DNA from: Bradyrhizobium sp. CSS354
GTDB lineage: Bacteria > Pseudomonadota > Alphaproteobacteria > Rhizobiales > Xanthobacteraceae
Direction: 5' to 3'
Assembly (NCBI RefSeq): GCF_029051725.1
Contig: NZ_JAACFU010000032.1
Location: 1 to 43,321, forward strand
DNA: 43,321 nucleotides
The position numbers and the translations under genes are program-made. Shown here piece after piece: positions 24,245-31,849 of this stretch; the first letter of the stretch is position 1, and each line of letters starts with the position of its first letter. Under the pieces are notes generated by a model that was not told the origin of the DNA, searched no databases, and was given only the letters and a program-made list of their open reading frames with translations.

Positions 24245-25870
24245 TTACTGCACGCGGGGCAGCACTTCGAACTGGTGGAACGGCGGGGGCGAGGGCAGCG
24301 TCCATTCCAGCGTGGTCGCACCTGCACCCCACGGATTGTCGCCAGCCGGCACCTTCTTCGCGAAGGCGTCGATCACGCAGTAGAGGAAGATCAGCACGCC
24401 GAAGCCGGAGATGTAAGAGCCGATCGACGAGACCAAATTCCAGCCAGCGAACGCGTCGGGGTAATCGACGTAGCGGCGCGGCATGCCCGACAGGCCCAGG
24501 AAGTGCTGCGGGAAGAACACTAGGTTCACGCCGATGAAGGTGACCCAGAAGTGCGCCTTGGCAAGCCCTTCATTGTACATGTAGCCCGACATCTTGGGGA
24601 ACCAGTAGTACCAGCCGGCGAAGATTCCGAACACCGCACCGAGCGACAGCACGTAGTGGAAGTGCGCGACGACGTAGTAGGTCTCCTGGAGCACGCGATC
24701 GACGCCAGCATTCGCCAGCACCACACCGGTGACGCCGCCGACGGTGAACAGGAAGATGAATCCCACCGCCCAGATCATCGGCGCGCGGAACTCGATCGAG
24801 CCGCCCCACATCGTGGCGATCCATGAGAAGATCTTCACGCCGGTCGGGACCGCGATGACCATCGTAGCGGCGACGAAATAAGCCTGCGTCGCCGAGGACA
24901 TGCCGACCGTGTACATATGGTGCGCCCACACCACGAAGCCGATGCCGCCGATCGCGACCATGGCGTAGGCCATGCCGAGATAGCCGAACACGGGCTTGCG
25001 CGAGAAGGTCGAGACGATCTGGCTAACCATGCCGAAGGCGGGCAGGATCAGGATGTACACTTCGGGGTGACCGAAGAACCAGAACAGATGCTGGAACAGT
25101 ACGGGATCGCCGCCGCCTTCAGGATTGAAGAACGTCGTGCCGAAATTGCGGTCGGTGAGCAGCATCGTGATCGCACCAGCGAGCACCGGCAGCGACAACA
25201 GCAGCAGGAACACCGTCACCAGGATCGACCACACGAACAGCGGCATCTTGTGCAGGGTCATGCCCGGCGCGCGCATGTTGAAGATGGTGGTGATGAAGTT
25301 GATCGCGCCGAGGATCGAGGAGGCGCCCGCCAGATGCAGCGACAGGATCGCGAAGTCGACGGCCGGACCCGGATGGCCCGAGCTCGACAGCGGCACGTAC
25401 ATGGTCCAGCCGGCGCCGACGCCGTTGGCACCCGGCTCGCCCTCGACGAAGGTCGACATCAGCAGCAGCGCGAAGGACGCCGGCAGCAGCCAGAACGAGA
25501 TGTTGTTCATGCGCGGAAACGCCATGTCAGGCGCGCCGATCATCAGCGGCACGAACCAGTTGCCGAAGCCGCCGATCATCGCGGGCATGACCATGAAGAA
25601 AATCATGATCAGGCCGTGGGAGGTCACGAACACATTGTAGGTGTGCGTCTCGTGGAAGATCTGCACGCCCGGATACATCAGCTCGGCACGGATCGCGATC
25701 GACATCGCGGCGCCGATGACGCCGGCGATGACCGCGAAGATCAGGTACATCGTGCCGATGTCCTTGTGGTTGGTCGAATAGACGTAGCGCCGCCATCCGG
25801 TCGGATGGGCATGCTCGTCATGTCCGTGGTCTTGCGCGTGATCGCCGTGTGCCGCTGCGCTCGTTGCCAT
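24245..25870 (-). CDS. ctaD: Cytochrome c oxidase subunit I (aa3 type)
   Basis: The 541-residue catalytic subunit with 12 membrane helices, reducing O2 at the heme a3-CuB site. Ligands are readable: heme a His85 (VTSHGLIM) and His405, heme a3 His403 (AHFHYVLSL), CuB His268 (GHPEVYIL, cross-linked to Tyr272) and His317-His318 (WAHHMYTVG). The K-channel Lys346 (PTGVKIFSW) and the D-channel Glu270 of HPEVY are present, so it is a type A oxidase. The N-terminus is unusually His-rich (HGDHAQDHGHDEHAH), which may reflect metal binding. It lies 87 bases after ctaC. Confidence 0.98.
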   Translation of the reverse strand: MATSAAAHGDHAQDHGHDEHAHPTGWRRYVYSTNHKDIGTMYLIFAVIAGVIGAAMSIAIRAELMYPGVQIFHETHTYNVFVTSHGLIMIFFMVMPAMIGGFGNWFVPLMIGAPDMAFPRMNNISFWLLPASFALLLMSTFVEGEPGANGVGAGWTMYVPLSSSGHPGPAVDFAILSLHLAGASSILGAINFITTIFNMRAPGMTLHKMPLFVWSILVTVFLLLLSLPVLAGAITMLLTDRNFGTTFFNPEGGGDPVLFQHLFWFFGHPEVYILILPAFGMVSQIVSTFSRKPVFGYLGMAYAMVAIGGIGFVVWAHHMYTVGMSSATQAYFVAATMVIAVPTGVKIFSWIATMWGGSIEFRAPMIWAVGFIFLFTVGGVTGVVLANAGVDRVLQETYYVVAHFHYVLSLGAVFGIFAGWYYWFPKMSGYMYNEGLAKAHFWVTFIGVNLVFFPQHFLGLSGMPRRYVDYPDAFAGWNLVSSIGSYISGFGVLIFLYCVIDAFAKKVPAGDNPWGAGATTLEWTLPSPPPFHQFEVLPRVQ

Positions 25871-25957
25871 TTTCTAATCCTGCCTTGCGTCCCGATCGGA
25901 CCTCTGGAGGTCCCGCCTTATGTCGCTTTCAGTTTCCTCGAACCCGTCACCCGGCGC

Positions 25958-26797
25958 TCACTGCGTCGGGCCGGCTGTGGAGGCGTAAGTGCTGGTGCCG
26001 CCGCTCGCGTATTTCTTCTTCGCCGTCTCGACCCAGGAGGCGAACTCCTGATCGTTCACCACGCGGATGGCGATCGGCATGAAGGCGTGGTCCTTGCCGC
26101 ACAATTCCGAGCACTGGCCGTAGAACATGCCGGTCGTGGTGGCCTTGAACCAGGTCTCGTTCAGGCGGCCCGGAATGGCGTCGATCTTGACGCCAAAGGC
26201 CGGCAGCGCAAAGGCATGAATCACGTCGGCGCCGGTCACCTGAACCCGGACCACCTTGTTGACGGGCACCACCATCTCGTTGTCGACGCCGAGCAGGCGG
26301 GGCTGCTTGTCCTGGGCCATCAGCGAGTCGAACTCGAACTTGCCGTTATCCGGGTAGGCGTAGGACCAGTACCACTGCTTGCCGGTGGCCTTGATGGTCA
26401 GATCCGCCTTCGGCACGTCGAGCTCGAGGAACAGGAGGCGGAACGACGGCACCGAGATTCCGACCAGAATCAGCACCGGAACCAGCGTCCACGCCACCTC
26501 GATCAGCGTGTTGTGCGTGGTCCGCGACGGCACCGGGTTGGCCCTCGCGTTGAACTTGACGACCACGATCACGAGCAGCGCCAGAACGAACAGCGTGATC
26601 AGCGTGATCAGCACGAACAGGAAATTGTGGAACCAGACGATGTTGTCCATCACCGGGGAAGCGGACTGCTGAAGCGTCCACTCCCACGCAGCCGGTTGCC
26701 CGAGCTCGGCAAATGCCGCACCGCCCGTCGCCAGCGTCAGACCCGCCACGGCCAATCCCAGCAAGTGCCGGCCCACCGGGCCCATCGACATCTTCAT
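25958..26797 (-). CDS. ctaC: Cytochrome c oxidase subunit II
   Basis: A 279-residue subunit that receives electrons from cytochrome c at the CuA centre. A signal peptide ends near GAAFAELGQ, two membrane segments follow, then a periplasmic cupredoxin domain. It has the aromatic electron-entry patch GKQWYWSYAYPD and the CuA ligands Cys229 and Cys233 in GQCSELCGKDHAFMP with upstream His in DVIHAFALP. ATG 26797 has GGGGAG upstream; ATG 26791 is possible. It is the first gene of the oxidase operon. Confidence 0.97.
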   Translation of the reverse strand: MKMSMGPVGRHLLGLAVAGLTLATGGAAFAELGQPAAWEWTLQQSASPVMDNIVWFHNFLFVLITLITLFVLALLVIVVVKFNARANPVPSRTTHNTLIEVAWTLVPVLILVGISVPSFRLLFLELDVPKADLTIKATGKQWYWSYAYPDNGKFEFDSLMAQDKQPRLLGVDNEMVVPVNKVVRVQVTGADVIHAFALPAFGVKIDAIPGRLNETWFKATTTGMFYGQCSELCGKDHAFMPIAIRVVNDQEFASWVETAKKKYASGGTSTYASTAGPTQ

Positions 26798-27245
26798 GCC
26801 GTTCGCGCTCCCCTAACGAAATCACCCCAAGTGCATTCCCCTATTTTCGGGAAACGCTTTATTCGATCCCCCCGTCTGACAAACCGCCGCGCAAGAATAC
26901 CTCTAAGAGGAATTGGGGCCAGATCGCTAGAACGCCGAAATCAAGCCTCTCAAACCATAATTCTTGATCTATCGCAATGCAGTCTTGAGCCTCGCCTGTC
27001 AGCCATCACCCGCAAGATATTTCCTAGTAACATCAAACAAAAATACCGTTTCCCGGGATGCTGCGCCTTGACAGCGGAATTGCCCGCGGTAGGCACTGGC
27101 GGACAGCCGCACCGGAACCTGATTCGTGCGGGCGACGGCGACCGTGGCGGCGTGGAATTTGCTTGCGAATCGCCTTCAAGACGCCGTCATTCCCGTATCA
27201 GTCCGCCGGGTGCGAGCGACCCAGGCGAGCAGAGGGACCGACCCG
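26798..27245. other. Divergent promoter region of the oxidase operon and the IalB gene
   Basis: These 448 bases are locally richer in A+T (about 26830-27060) than anything else in the window, as expected for a regulatory region. They contain the dyad TTCCC-N8-GGGAA (26836-26853) and a FixK2-box-like TTGATCTATCGCAA (26964-26977). I see no gene here; open frames running through it have no coding character. Confidence 0.5.
26964..26977. promoter_or_regulatory. FixK2-box-like 14-mer
   Basis: TTGATCTATCGCAA fits the Bradyrhizobium FixK2 consensus TTG(A/C)-N6-(T/G)CAA. It lies 167 bases upstream of the ctaC start. The consensus is loose: a few matches are expected by chance in 43 kb, so location in an oxidase promoter region is the only support. 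Confidence 0.25.
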
Positions 27246-27791
27246 ATGGGGTTTTCGAGATCCATGGCAAGGCGGGCTAGAAGCCAGGCTGGCGGCCTCA
27301 CGATGCTGGCTGCCCTGCTGGCGGCCCTCGTCGTCCTAGCGCTTCCGGGCCTCGCCCATGCGCAGGGCGCGGTGCGCTCCGTCCATGGCGACTGGCAGAT
27401 CCGCTGCGACACCCCGCCGGGCGCCCAGTCCGAGCAATGTGCCCTGATCCAGAGCGTGGTGGCCGAAGACCGCTCCAACGCCGGCCTGACCGTGATCGTT
27501 CTCAAGACTGCCGACCAGAAGAGCCGCCTGATGCGGGTCGTCGCCCCCCTCGGCGTTCTCCTGCCCTCTGGGCTCGGCCTCAAGCTCGACAACCAGGATG
27601 TCGGCCGTGCCGGCTTTGTCCGCTGCCTGCCCAATGGCTGCGTCGCCGAGGTCGTCATGGATGACAAGCTGCTCGGCCAGCTCCGCACCGCCAAGACCGC
27701 GACCTTCATCATCTTCGAGACCCCGGAAGAAGGCATCGGCTTCCCGCTCAGCCTGAACGGGCTCGGCGAGGGATATGACAAGCTGCCGTAG
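27246..27791 (+). CDS. Invasion-associated locus B (IalB) family secreted protein
   Basis: A 181-residue exported protein. After an Arg-rich N-terminus a hydrophobic signal core ends at AHAQG. The mature part starts GDWQIRCDTPPGAQSEQCAL and continues with the family pattern of paired cysteines (CDTP/QCAL, then RCLPNGCVAEV) and the closing FETPEEGIGFPLSLNGL. The family is named after a Bartonella protein linked to erythrocyte invasion but is widespread in non-pathogenic rhizobia, where its role is unknown. ATG 27246 is chosen over a longer GTG frame. It is convergent with the toxin-antitoxin pair. Confidence 0.85.
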   Translation: MGFSRSMARRARSQAGGLTMLAALLAALVVLALPGLAHAQGAVRSVHGDWQIRCDTPPGAQSEQCALIQSVVAEDRSNAGLTVIVLKTADQKSRLMRVVAPLGVLLPSGLGLKLDNQDVGRAGFVRCLPNGCVAEVVMDDKLLGQLRTAKTATFIIFETPEEGIGFPLSLNGLGEGYDKLP

Positions 27792-27803
27792 GCTATTCCC
27801 GGT

Positions 27804-28136
27804 TTAATAAATCTCAAGGCACGCAGTGCTGTCATCGCTCTCGAAAGATTCAATCGTCCGCGCGTGCTGGCGAAGCAGAGCCGCAATCGTCGCGGTCGTT
27901 TGATTGCCAGCCCGAAGCCAAATCACTTTGGGTGGAGAGCCCAACAGGGCCGCCAGCTCGGCAAAATCGACGTCCTGGGTCACAATCGCGAAGCCATTTG
28001 CCTTCGCAAATTCCCAAAGCGCACGGTCCGCAGCTTCGGATAGTCCGTGAGACCTGACGTGACTGGATTCTGGAAAAAGGTCGGCGATCATCGGGCAAAG
28101 CATGAAACTGAGGTTCTGATCGAACAGCAGCCTCAT
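27804..28136 (-). CDS. DUF5615 PIN-like protein, probable toxin
   Basis: A 110-residue PIN-like domain. Acidic residues of the presumed active site are visible: Asp6 in LLFDQNLS, then Asp55 and Asp57 in IVTQDVDFAEL. PIN-like toxins usually cleave RNA. It follows a DUF433 gene with an ATGA overlap (28133-28136), the standard DUF433/DUF5615 toxin-antitoxin arrangement. Toxicity has not been inferred beyond family and context. Confidence 0.85.
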   Translation of the reverse strand: MRLLFDQNLSFMLCPMIADLFPESSHVRSHGLSEAADRALWEFAKANGFAIVTQDVDFAELAALLGSPPKVIWLRAGNQTTATIAALLRQHARTIESFESDDSTACLEIY

Positions 28137-28357
28137 ATCGGCGCGGTCACCAATCGCCTCTCGCGGTCGGCGGCATAGGCCAGGCAAGCGCGGATATCGT
28201 CCTCGGTCAGTTCGGGGAAGTCGTCGAGGATTTGGGCGTGGGTCTGGCCAGCAGCCAGCCAGCCGAGCACATCTGCCACAGCGATCCGCATGTGGCGGAT
28301 GCAGGGCCGCCCCCCACGCTTGCCAGGTTCAATCGAGATGATATCTCGGTAATTCAT
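28133..28357 (-). CDS. DUF433 domain protein, probable antitoxin
   Basis: A 74-residue protein with the DUF433 pattern: IEPGKRGGRPCIRHMRIAVADVL followed by helices WLAAGQTHAQILDDFPELTEDDIRACLAYA, a winged-helix-like DNA-binding fold. It should neutralise the downstream PIN-like protein and repress the pair. ATG 28357 is preferred because the conserved MNYRDIISIEPG begins there; the frame stays open 30 bases further. The two genes look like an insertion between the ialB-like gene and tldD. Confidence 0.88.
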   Translation of the reverse strand: MNYRDIISIEPGKRGGRPCIRHMRIAVADVLGWLAAGQTHAQILDDFPELTEDDIRACLAYAADRERRLVTAPI

Positions 28358-28505
28358 GGAGCTAGCATAGCATCGATCGGCTTCCACGTCAGGGCCCCTT
28401 GCTCCGAGCCGTTCCTATCGTTTCCGTAATGTGACGGCCAAGCCCCTCGCGGAACCGCCGGGAAACCATTATCTTGCCCCACATCCCCCGATAATGGACG
28501 GACGC

Positions 28506-29933
28506 ATGACCAACCCTGCCACAACCTCCCTGCTCGACCGCGCCAATCTCGACCGCGACCAAGTTCGCAACGAGCTCGCGCGCGGGCTTGCCGGTGCCGA
28601 CGACGGCGAATTGTTCCTGGAATACAGCCAGACCGAAGCGCTGATGTTCGACAATGGGCGGCTGAAGCAGGCGACCTACGACACCTCACAGGGCTTTGGC
28701 CTGCGCGCCGTCAAGGACGACGCGGTCGGCTACGCGCATTCCTCCGACGTGTCGCTGCCGGCGCTGATTCGCGCCGCGGACGCGGTCGCGGCCGTGCGCG
28801 GCGGTTATTCCGGCAGCTTCGCGGCGCCTCCGCCGCATACCAATGTACGGCTCTACGCCGACGACAATCCGCTCGATGCCCCCGGCTTCGAGACCAAGGT
28901 CAAACTGCTCGCCGAGATCGACGCCTATCTGCGCGACAAGGATCCGCGGGTGCGGCAGGTCAGCGTCAGTCTGGGCGCGACCTGGCAGGTGGTCGAGATC
29001 CTGCGGCCCGACGGCGAAAGCTATCGCGACATCCGCCCGCTCGTGCGCGTCAACGTCTCCGTCGTCGCCGGTCAGGGCGACCGCCAGGAGAGCGGCAGCA
29101 AGGGCTATGGCGGCCGCGCCGGCTACGCCGAATTCATCGAAAGCAAGAATTGGCGCGACGCCGCCGACGGCGCGCTGCGCGAGGCCCTCGTCAATCTGGA
29201 ATCGATTCCCGCCCCCGCCGGCGAGATGGACGTGGTGCTCGGGGCCGGCTGGCCTGGCGTAATGCTGCATGAGGCGGTCGGCCATGGGCTCGAAGGTGAC
29301 TTCAACCGCAAGAAGACGTCGGCATTTGCCGGTCTGATGGGCCAGCAGGTCGCGGCAAAGGGCGTGACCGTAGTCGACGACGGCACCATTGCCTCGCGCC
29401 GCGGTTCGCTGTCGATCGACGACGAGGGCACGCCGACCAACCGCACCGTGCTGATCGAGGACGGCGTCCTGGTCGGCTACATGCAGGACCGTCAGAATGC
29501 GCGCCTGATGAACATGAAGCCGACCGGCAACGGCCGCCGCCAGGGCTACGCCCATGTGCCGATGCCGCGCATGACCAACACCTACATGCTCGCGGGCGAC
29601 CGAGATCCGGCCGAGATCCTCGCCTCGGTGAAGAACGGCGTCTTCGCCGCGAACTTCGGCGGCGGCCAGGTCGACATCACCTCGGGCAAATACGTGTTTC
29701 AGTGCACCGAGGCCTACAAGATCGAGAACGGCAAGATCGGTGCGCCTCTGAAGGGCGCCATGCTGATCGGCAACGGGCCGACCGACCTGCATCGCATCCG
29801 CATGATCGGCAACGACCTCGCGCTCGATACCGGCATCGGTACCTGCGGCAAGAACGGCCAGGGCGTGCCGGTCGGCGTCGGCCAGCCGTCGCTGTTGATG
29901 GAACGCATTACGGTGGGTGGAACAGGCGGATGA
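28506..29933 (+). CDS. tldD: Metalloprotease TldD
   Basis: A 475-residue member of the TldD/PmbA family, which forms a heterodimer that degrades unfolded peptides and matures some modified peptides. The zinc motif HExxxH is His255-Glu256 to His260 in HEAVGHGLEGD. The C-terminal GTCGKNGQGVPVGVGQPSLL is the other family hallmark. No tldE/pmbA partner is in the window. ATG 28506 gives the usual family length; ATG 28494 is possible. Its stop overlaps the lepB start as ATGA. Confidence 0.95.
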   Translation: MTNPATTSLLDRANLDRDQVRNELARGLAGADDGELFLEYSQTEALMFDNGRLKQATYDTSQGFGLRAVKDDAVGYAHSSDVSLPALIRAADAVAAVRGGYSGSFAAPPPHTNVRLYADDNPLDAPGFETKVKLLAEIDAYLRDKDPRVRQVSVSLGATWQVVEILRPDGESYRDIRPLVRVNVSVVAGQGDRQESGSKGYGGRAGYAEFIESKNWRDAADGALREALVNLESIPAPAGEMDVVLGAGWPGVMLHEAVGHGLEGDFNRKKTSAFAGLMGQQVAAKGVTVVDDGTIASRRGSLSIDDEGTPTNRTVLIEDGVLVGYMQDRQNARLMNMKPTGNGRRQGYAHVPMPRMTNTYMLAGDRDPAEILASVKNGVFAANFGGGQVDITSGKYVFQCTEAYKIENGKIGAPLKGAMLIGNGPTDLHRIRMIGNDLALDTGIGTCGKNGQGVPVGVGQPSLLMERITVGGTGG

Positions 29934-30706
29934 GCGTCGAGAAGATAACTGTCACCACCAAGCGGAAGAGCAGCGGCTGGGCTGGCCAGCTGATGCAGCT
30001 CGCCGGCATCGTCGCGGCGGTGTTCATCGCCAAGGGCGCGCTGGCCGAGCCGTTCTACGTGCCGTCCGGCTCGATGGAGCCGACGCTGTTGATCGGCGAC
30101 GCATTGATCGCCTCGAAATTCCCCTACGGCTACGGTACCTCGTCGCTGCCGATCCAGATCAACCTGCCCGAGAGCGGCCGCGTCTTCGCGGAGACGCCGA
30201 AGCAGGGCGACGTCGTGGTCTTCCGCTGGCCCGGCGACCGCTCGCAGGCCTGGGTCAAACGCGTCGTGGGTCTGCCCGGCGACCGCATCCAGCTGCGCCA
30301 GGGCCAGCTCTTCGTCAACGACCGCCCCGCCGAGCTGAAGCCGGACGGCGTTGGCGCCGCCGAGGACGACAATGGCGGCAGCGAACCCGCCTATCGCTAT
30401 GTCGAGACGCTGCCGAACGGCGTCTCGCATCTGATCTTCAAGATGCGCGACAACGGTCCGCTCGACAACACGCAGGAAGTGACGGTGCCGCCGGGCCATC
30501 TCTTCGTGCTCGGCGACAACCGCGACAACTCCGCCGACAGCCGCGTCCCCTTGCGCTCCGGCGGCGTCGGCATGTTGCCGATCGACAATCTGGTCGGCCG
30601 CGCGGATGCCGTGCTCGGATCCTGGGATCTCGGCATCCGGGGCCAGCCGGTGTGGACCTGGCTGTCCGGATTTCGCATGGCGCGGTTTTTCACCGCCGTG
30701 CATTGA
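29930..30706 (+). CDS. lepB: Signal peptidase I
   Basis: A 258-residue inner-membrane serine/lysine-dyad protease that removes Sec and Tat signal peptides. One membrane segment (about 19-37) precedes the catalytic Ser48 in VPSGSMEPTL. The general base is Lys110 in WVKRVVGLPGD, and the GDNRDNSADSR motif is present. The ATG overlaps the tldD stop (ATGA), so the pair is translationally coupled. This is probably one of two lep genes, as another copy often sits beside rnc in Bradyrhizobium (recollection, not checked). Confidence 0.95.
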   Translation: MSVEKITVTTKRKSSGWAGQLMQLAGIVAAVFIAKGALAEPFYVPSGSMEPTLLIGDALIASKFPYGYGTSSLPIQINLPESGRVFAETPKQGDVVVFRWPGDRSQAWVKRVVGLPGDRIQLRQGQLFVNDRPAELKPDGVGAAEDDNGGSEPAYRYVETLPNGVSHLIFKMRDNGPLDNTQEVTVPPGHLFVLGDNRDNSADSRVPLRSGGVGMLPIDNLVGRADAVLGSWDLGIRGQPVWTWLSGFRMARFFTAVH

Positions 30707-30715
30707 ACCGATCTC

Positions 30716-31063
30716 ATGACCTTCGACGACGTCAGAAAATTCGCACTGACGTGGCCGGAGGTCGAGGACGGCACCTCCTACGGCACGCCTGCACTGAAGG
30801 TGCGGAAGAAGATGCTGGCGCGTCTGAAGGAAGATGGCGACAGCCTGGTGATGCCGGACGTCCCGATCGACGAGCGCGCGATGCTGGTCGAGAGCCAGCC
30901 GGAAACCTTCTATTTCAGCGATCACTACGCCGATTATCCGATAGTGCTGATCCGCCTGTCCAAGGCAAAGCGCGCGATCGTGGAGCCGCTGCTGCGGCGG
31001 CGTTGGCGCACGCTGGCTTCGAAGGCGGCGCGCGCTCGACACGACGCGCGCGAGGGCGAGTGA
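30716..31063 (+). CDS. MmcQ/YjbR-family protein
   Basis: A 115-residue protein with the MmcQ/YjbR fold: MTFDDVRKFALTWPEVEDGTSYGTPALKVRKKMLARL is the typical N-terminal half (WP.VE.GTSYGTPAFKV), and HYADYPIVLIRL lies in the second half. The family has a CyaY-like, DNA-binding-type fold with no firmly known role. It follows lepB by 9 bases, so it is the third gene of the tldD-lepB transcript. Confidence 0.88.
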   Translation: MTFDDVRKFALTWPEVEDGTSYGTPALKVRKKMLARLKEDGDSLVMPDVPIDERAMLVESQPETFYFSDHYADYPIVLIRLSKAKRAIVEPLLRRRWRTLASKAARARHDAREGE

Positions 31064-31164
31064 GTCGGGCGGATTAGCGAAGTTAATCGAGCTCTCTCGC
31101 TTCTGAGGCGGGCAAACTCTGGTTGGTTACGCCTTCAACAAATGCACCCGACCAAGCTAGACCG

Positions 31165-31737
31165 CTATCTCACGACGCCCGACGTGAACCCTGCCTTCCG
31201 CCGCGGCGGCTTGATTTCCTTTTTCAGGAAGCAGCGCGCTTCGCGTCCGGTGTAGCCGGGGCGCGCATAGGTGAAGGCGCGGCATTTGTTGTCGGCGGTG
31301 CAGGCGGCCTTGCAGGCTTCTTCGCCTTCGCCGTCCTTCATCTCGAAATTGCGCAAATCGCCGCCGGGGCGGTCGATCGAGGTCTCCACGCCTTCGACAC
31401 GCGGCTCGATCACGCCAGCGCCGCGCACCCCGGAGATGCAGCAGCTTCCCGGCACGCGCGCAGGCACCGTGTTCTTCAGCCAGCACACCGCCGAGCCGCC
31501 TTCGACGTCCGGATAGCTGAAGCTCCACGAGCGGCAACGGCGGTCGCGCTCGCACAGCAGCGCGCAATCCTCGGGATCGCCCGACGTGACCGGGGTGCTG
31601 AAATAGTCTCCGCCAGGCCGGTCGAACGCCGTCTGGGCGCGCGCGGGCCCGCTCGCAAACGCGAGCGAAAGCAGCGCGGCGCAGGCCACGATGCTTGCCA
31701 GGACGCGTGCCATGACGGCCAGGCGGCCCTTCCCCAT
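31165..31737 (-). CDS. Exported protein with two PAN/Apple domains
   Basis: A 190-residue secreted protein. The signal peptide ends near GPARAQT. Two PAN/Apple-like repeats follow, each opening with the same DRPGGD motif (FDRPGGDYFSTPV and IDRPGGDLRNFEM) and holding spaced cysteines (DCALLCERDRRCRSWSF with CWLKN; ACKAACTADNKCRAFTY with CFLKK). An extra CC pair lies at SCCISG between them. PAN domains bind proteins or sugars; targets are unknown. ATG 31737 is the longer start; ATG 31713 (MARVLASI) is equally plausible. It faces gshA with 112 bases between them. Confidence 0.85.
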   Translation of the reverse strand: MGKGRLAVMARVLASIVACAALLSLAFASGPARAQTAFDRPGGDYFSTPVTSGDPEDCALLCERDRRCRSWSFSYPDVEGGSAVCWLKNTVPARVPGSCCISGVRGAGVIEPRVEGVETSIDRPGGDLRNFEMKDGEGEEACKAACTADNKCRAFTYARPGYTGREARCFLKKEIKPPRRKAGFTSGVVR

Positions 31738-31849
31738 CGGAACAGCTTTCGAGTTATTGACGACGCTCGGGTTTTTCAGCCGGCCATTTGATCGCCGCAA
31801 ACCTGTACGGGCGATGAACGGCTCGAGTCCCGATCGTTGGGCCTTGGGT

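Noticed and set aside
24917..27280. A 787-codon open frame on the plus strand through ctaD, ctaC and their promoter region
   Set aside because: It is antisense to the oxidase subunits with low-complexity charged composition; the oxidase genes have all metal ligands.
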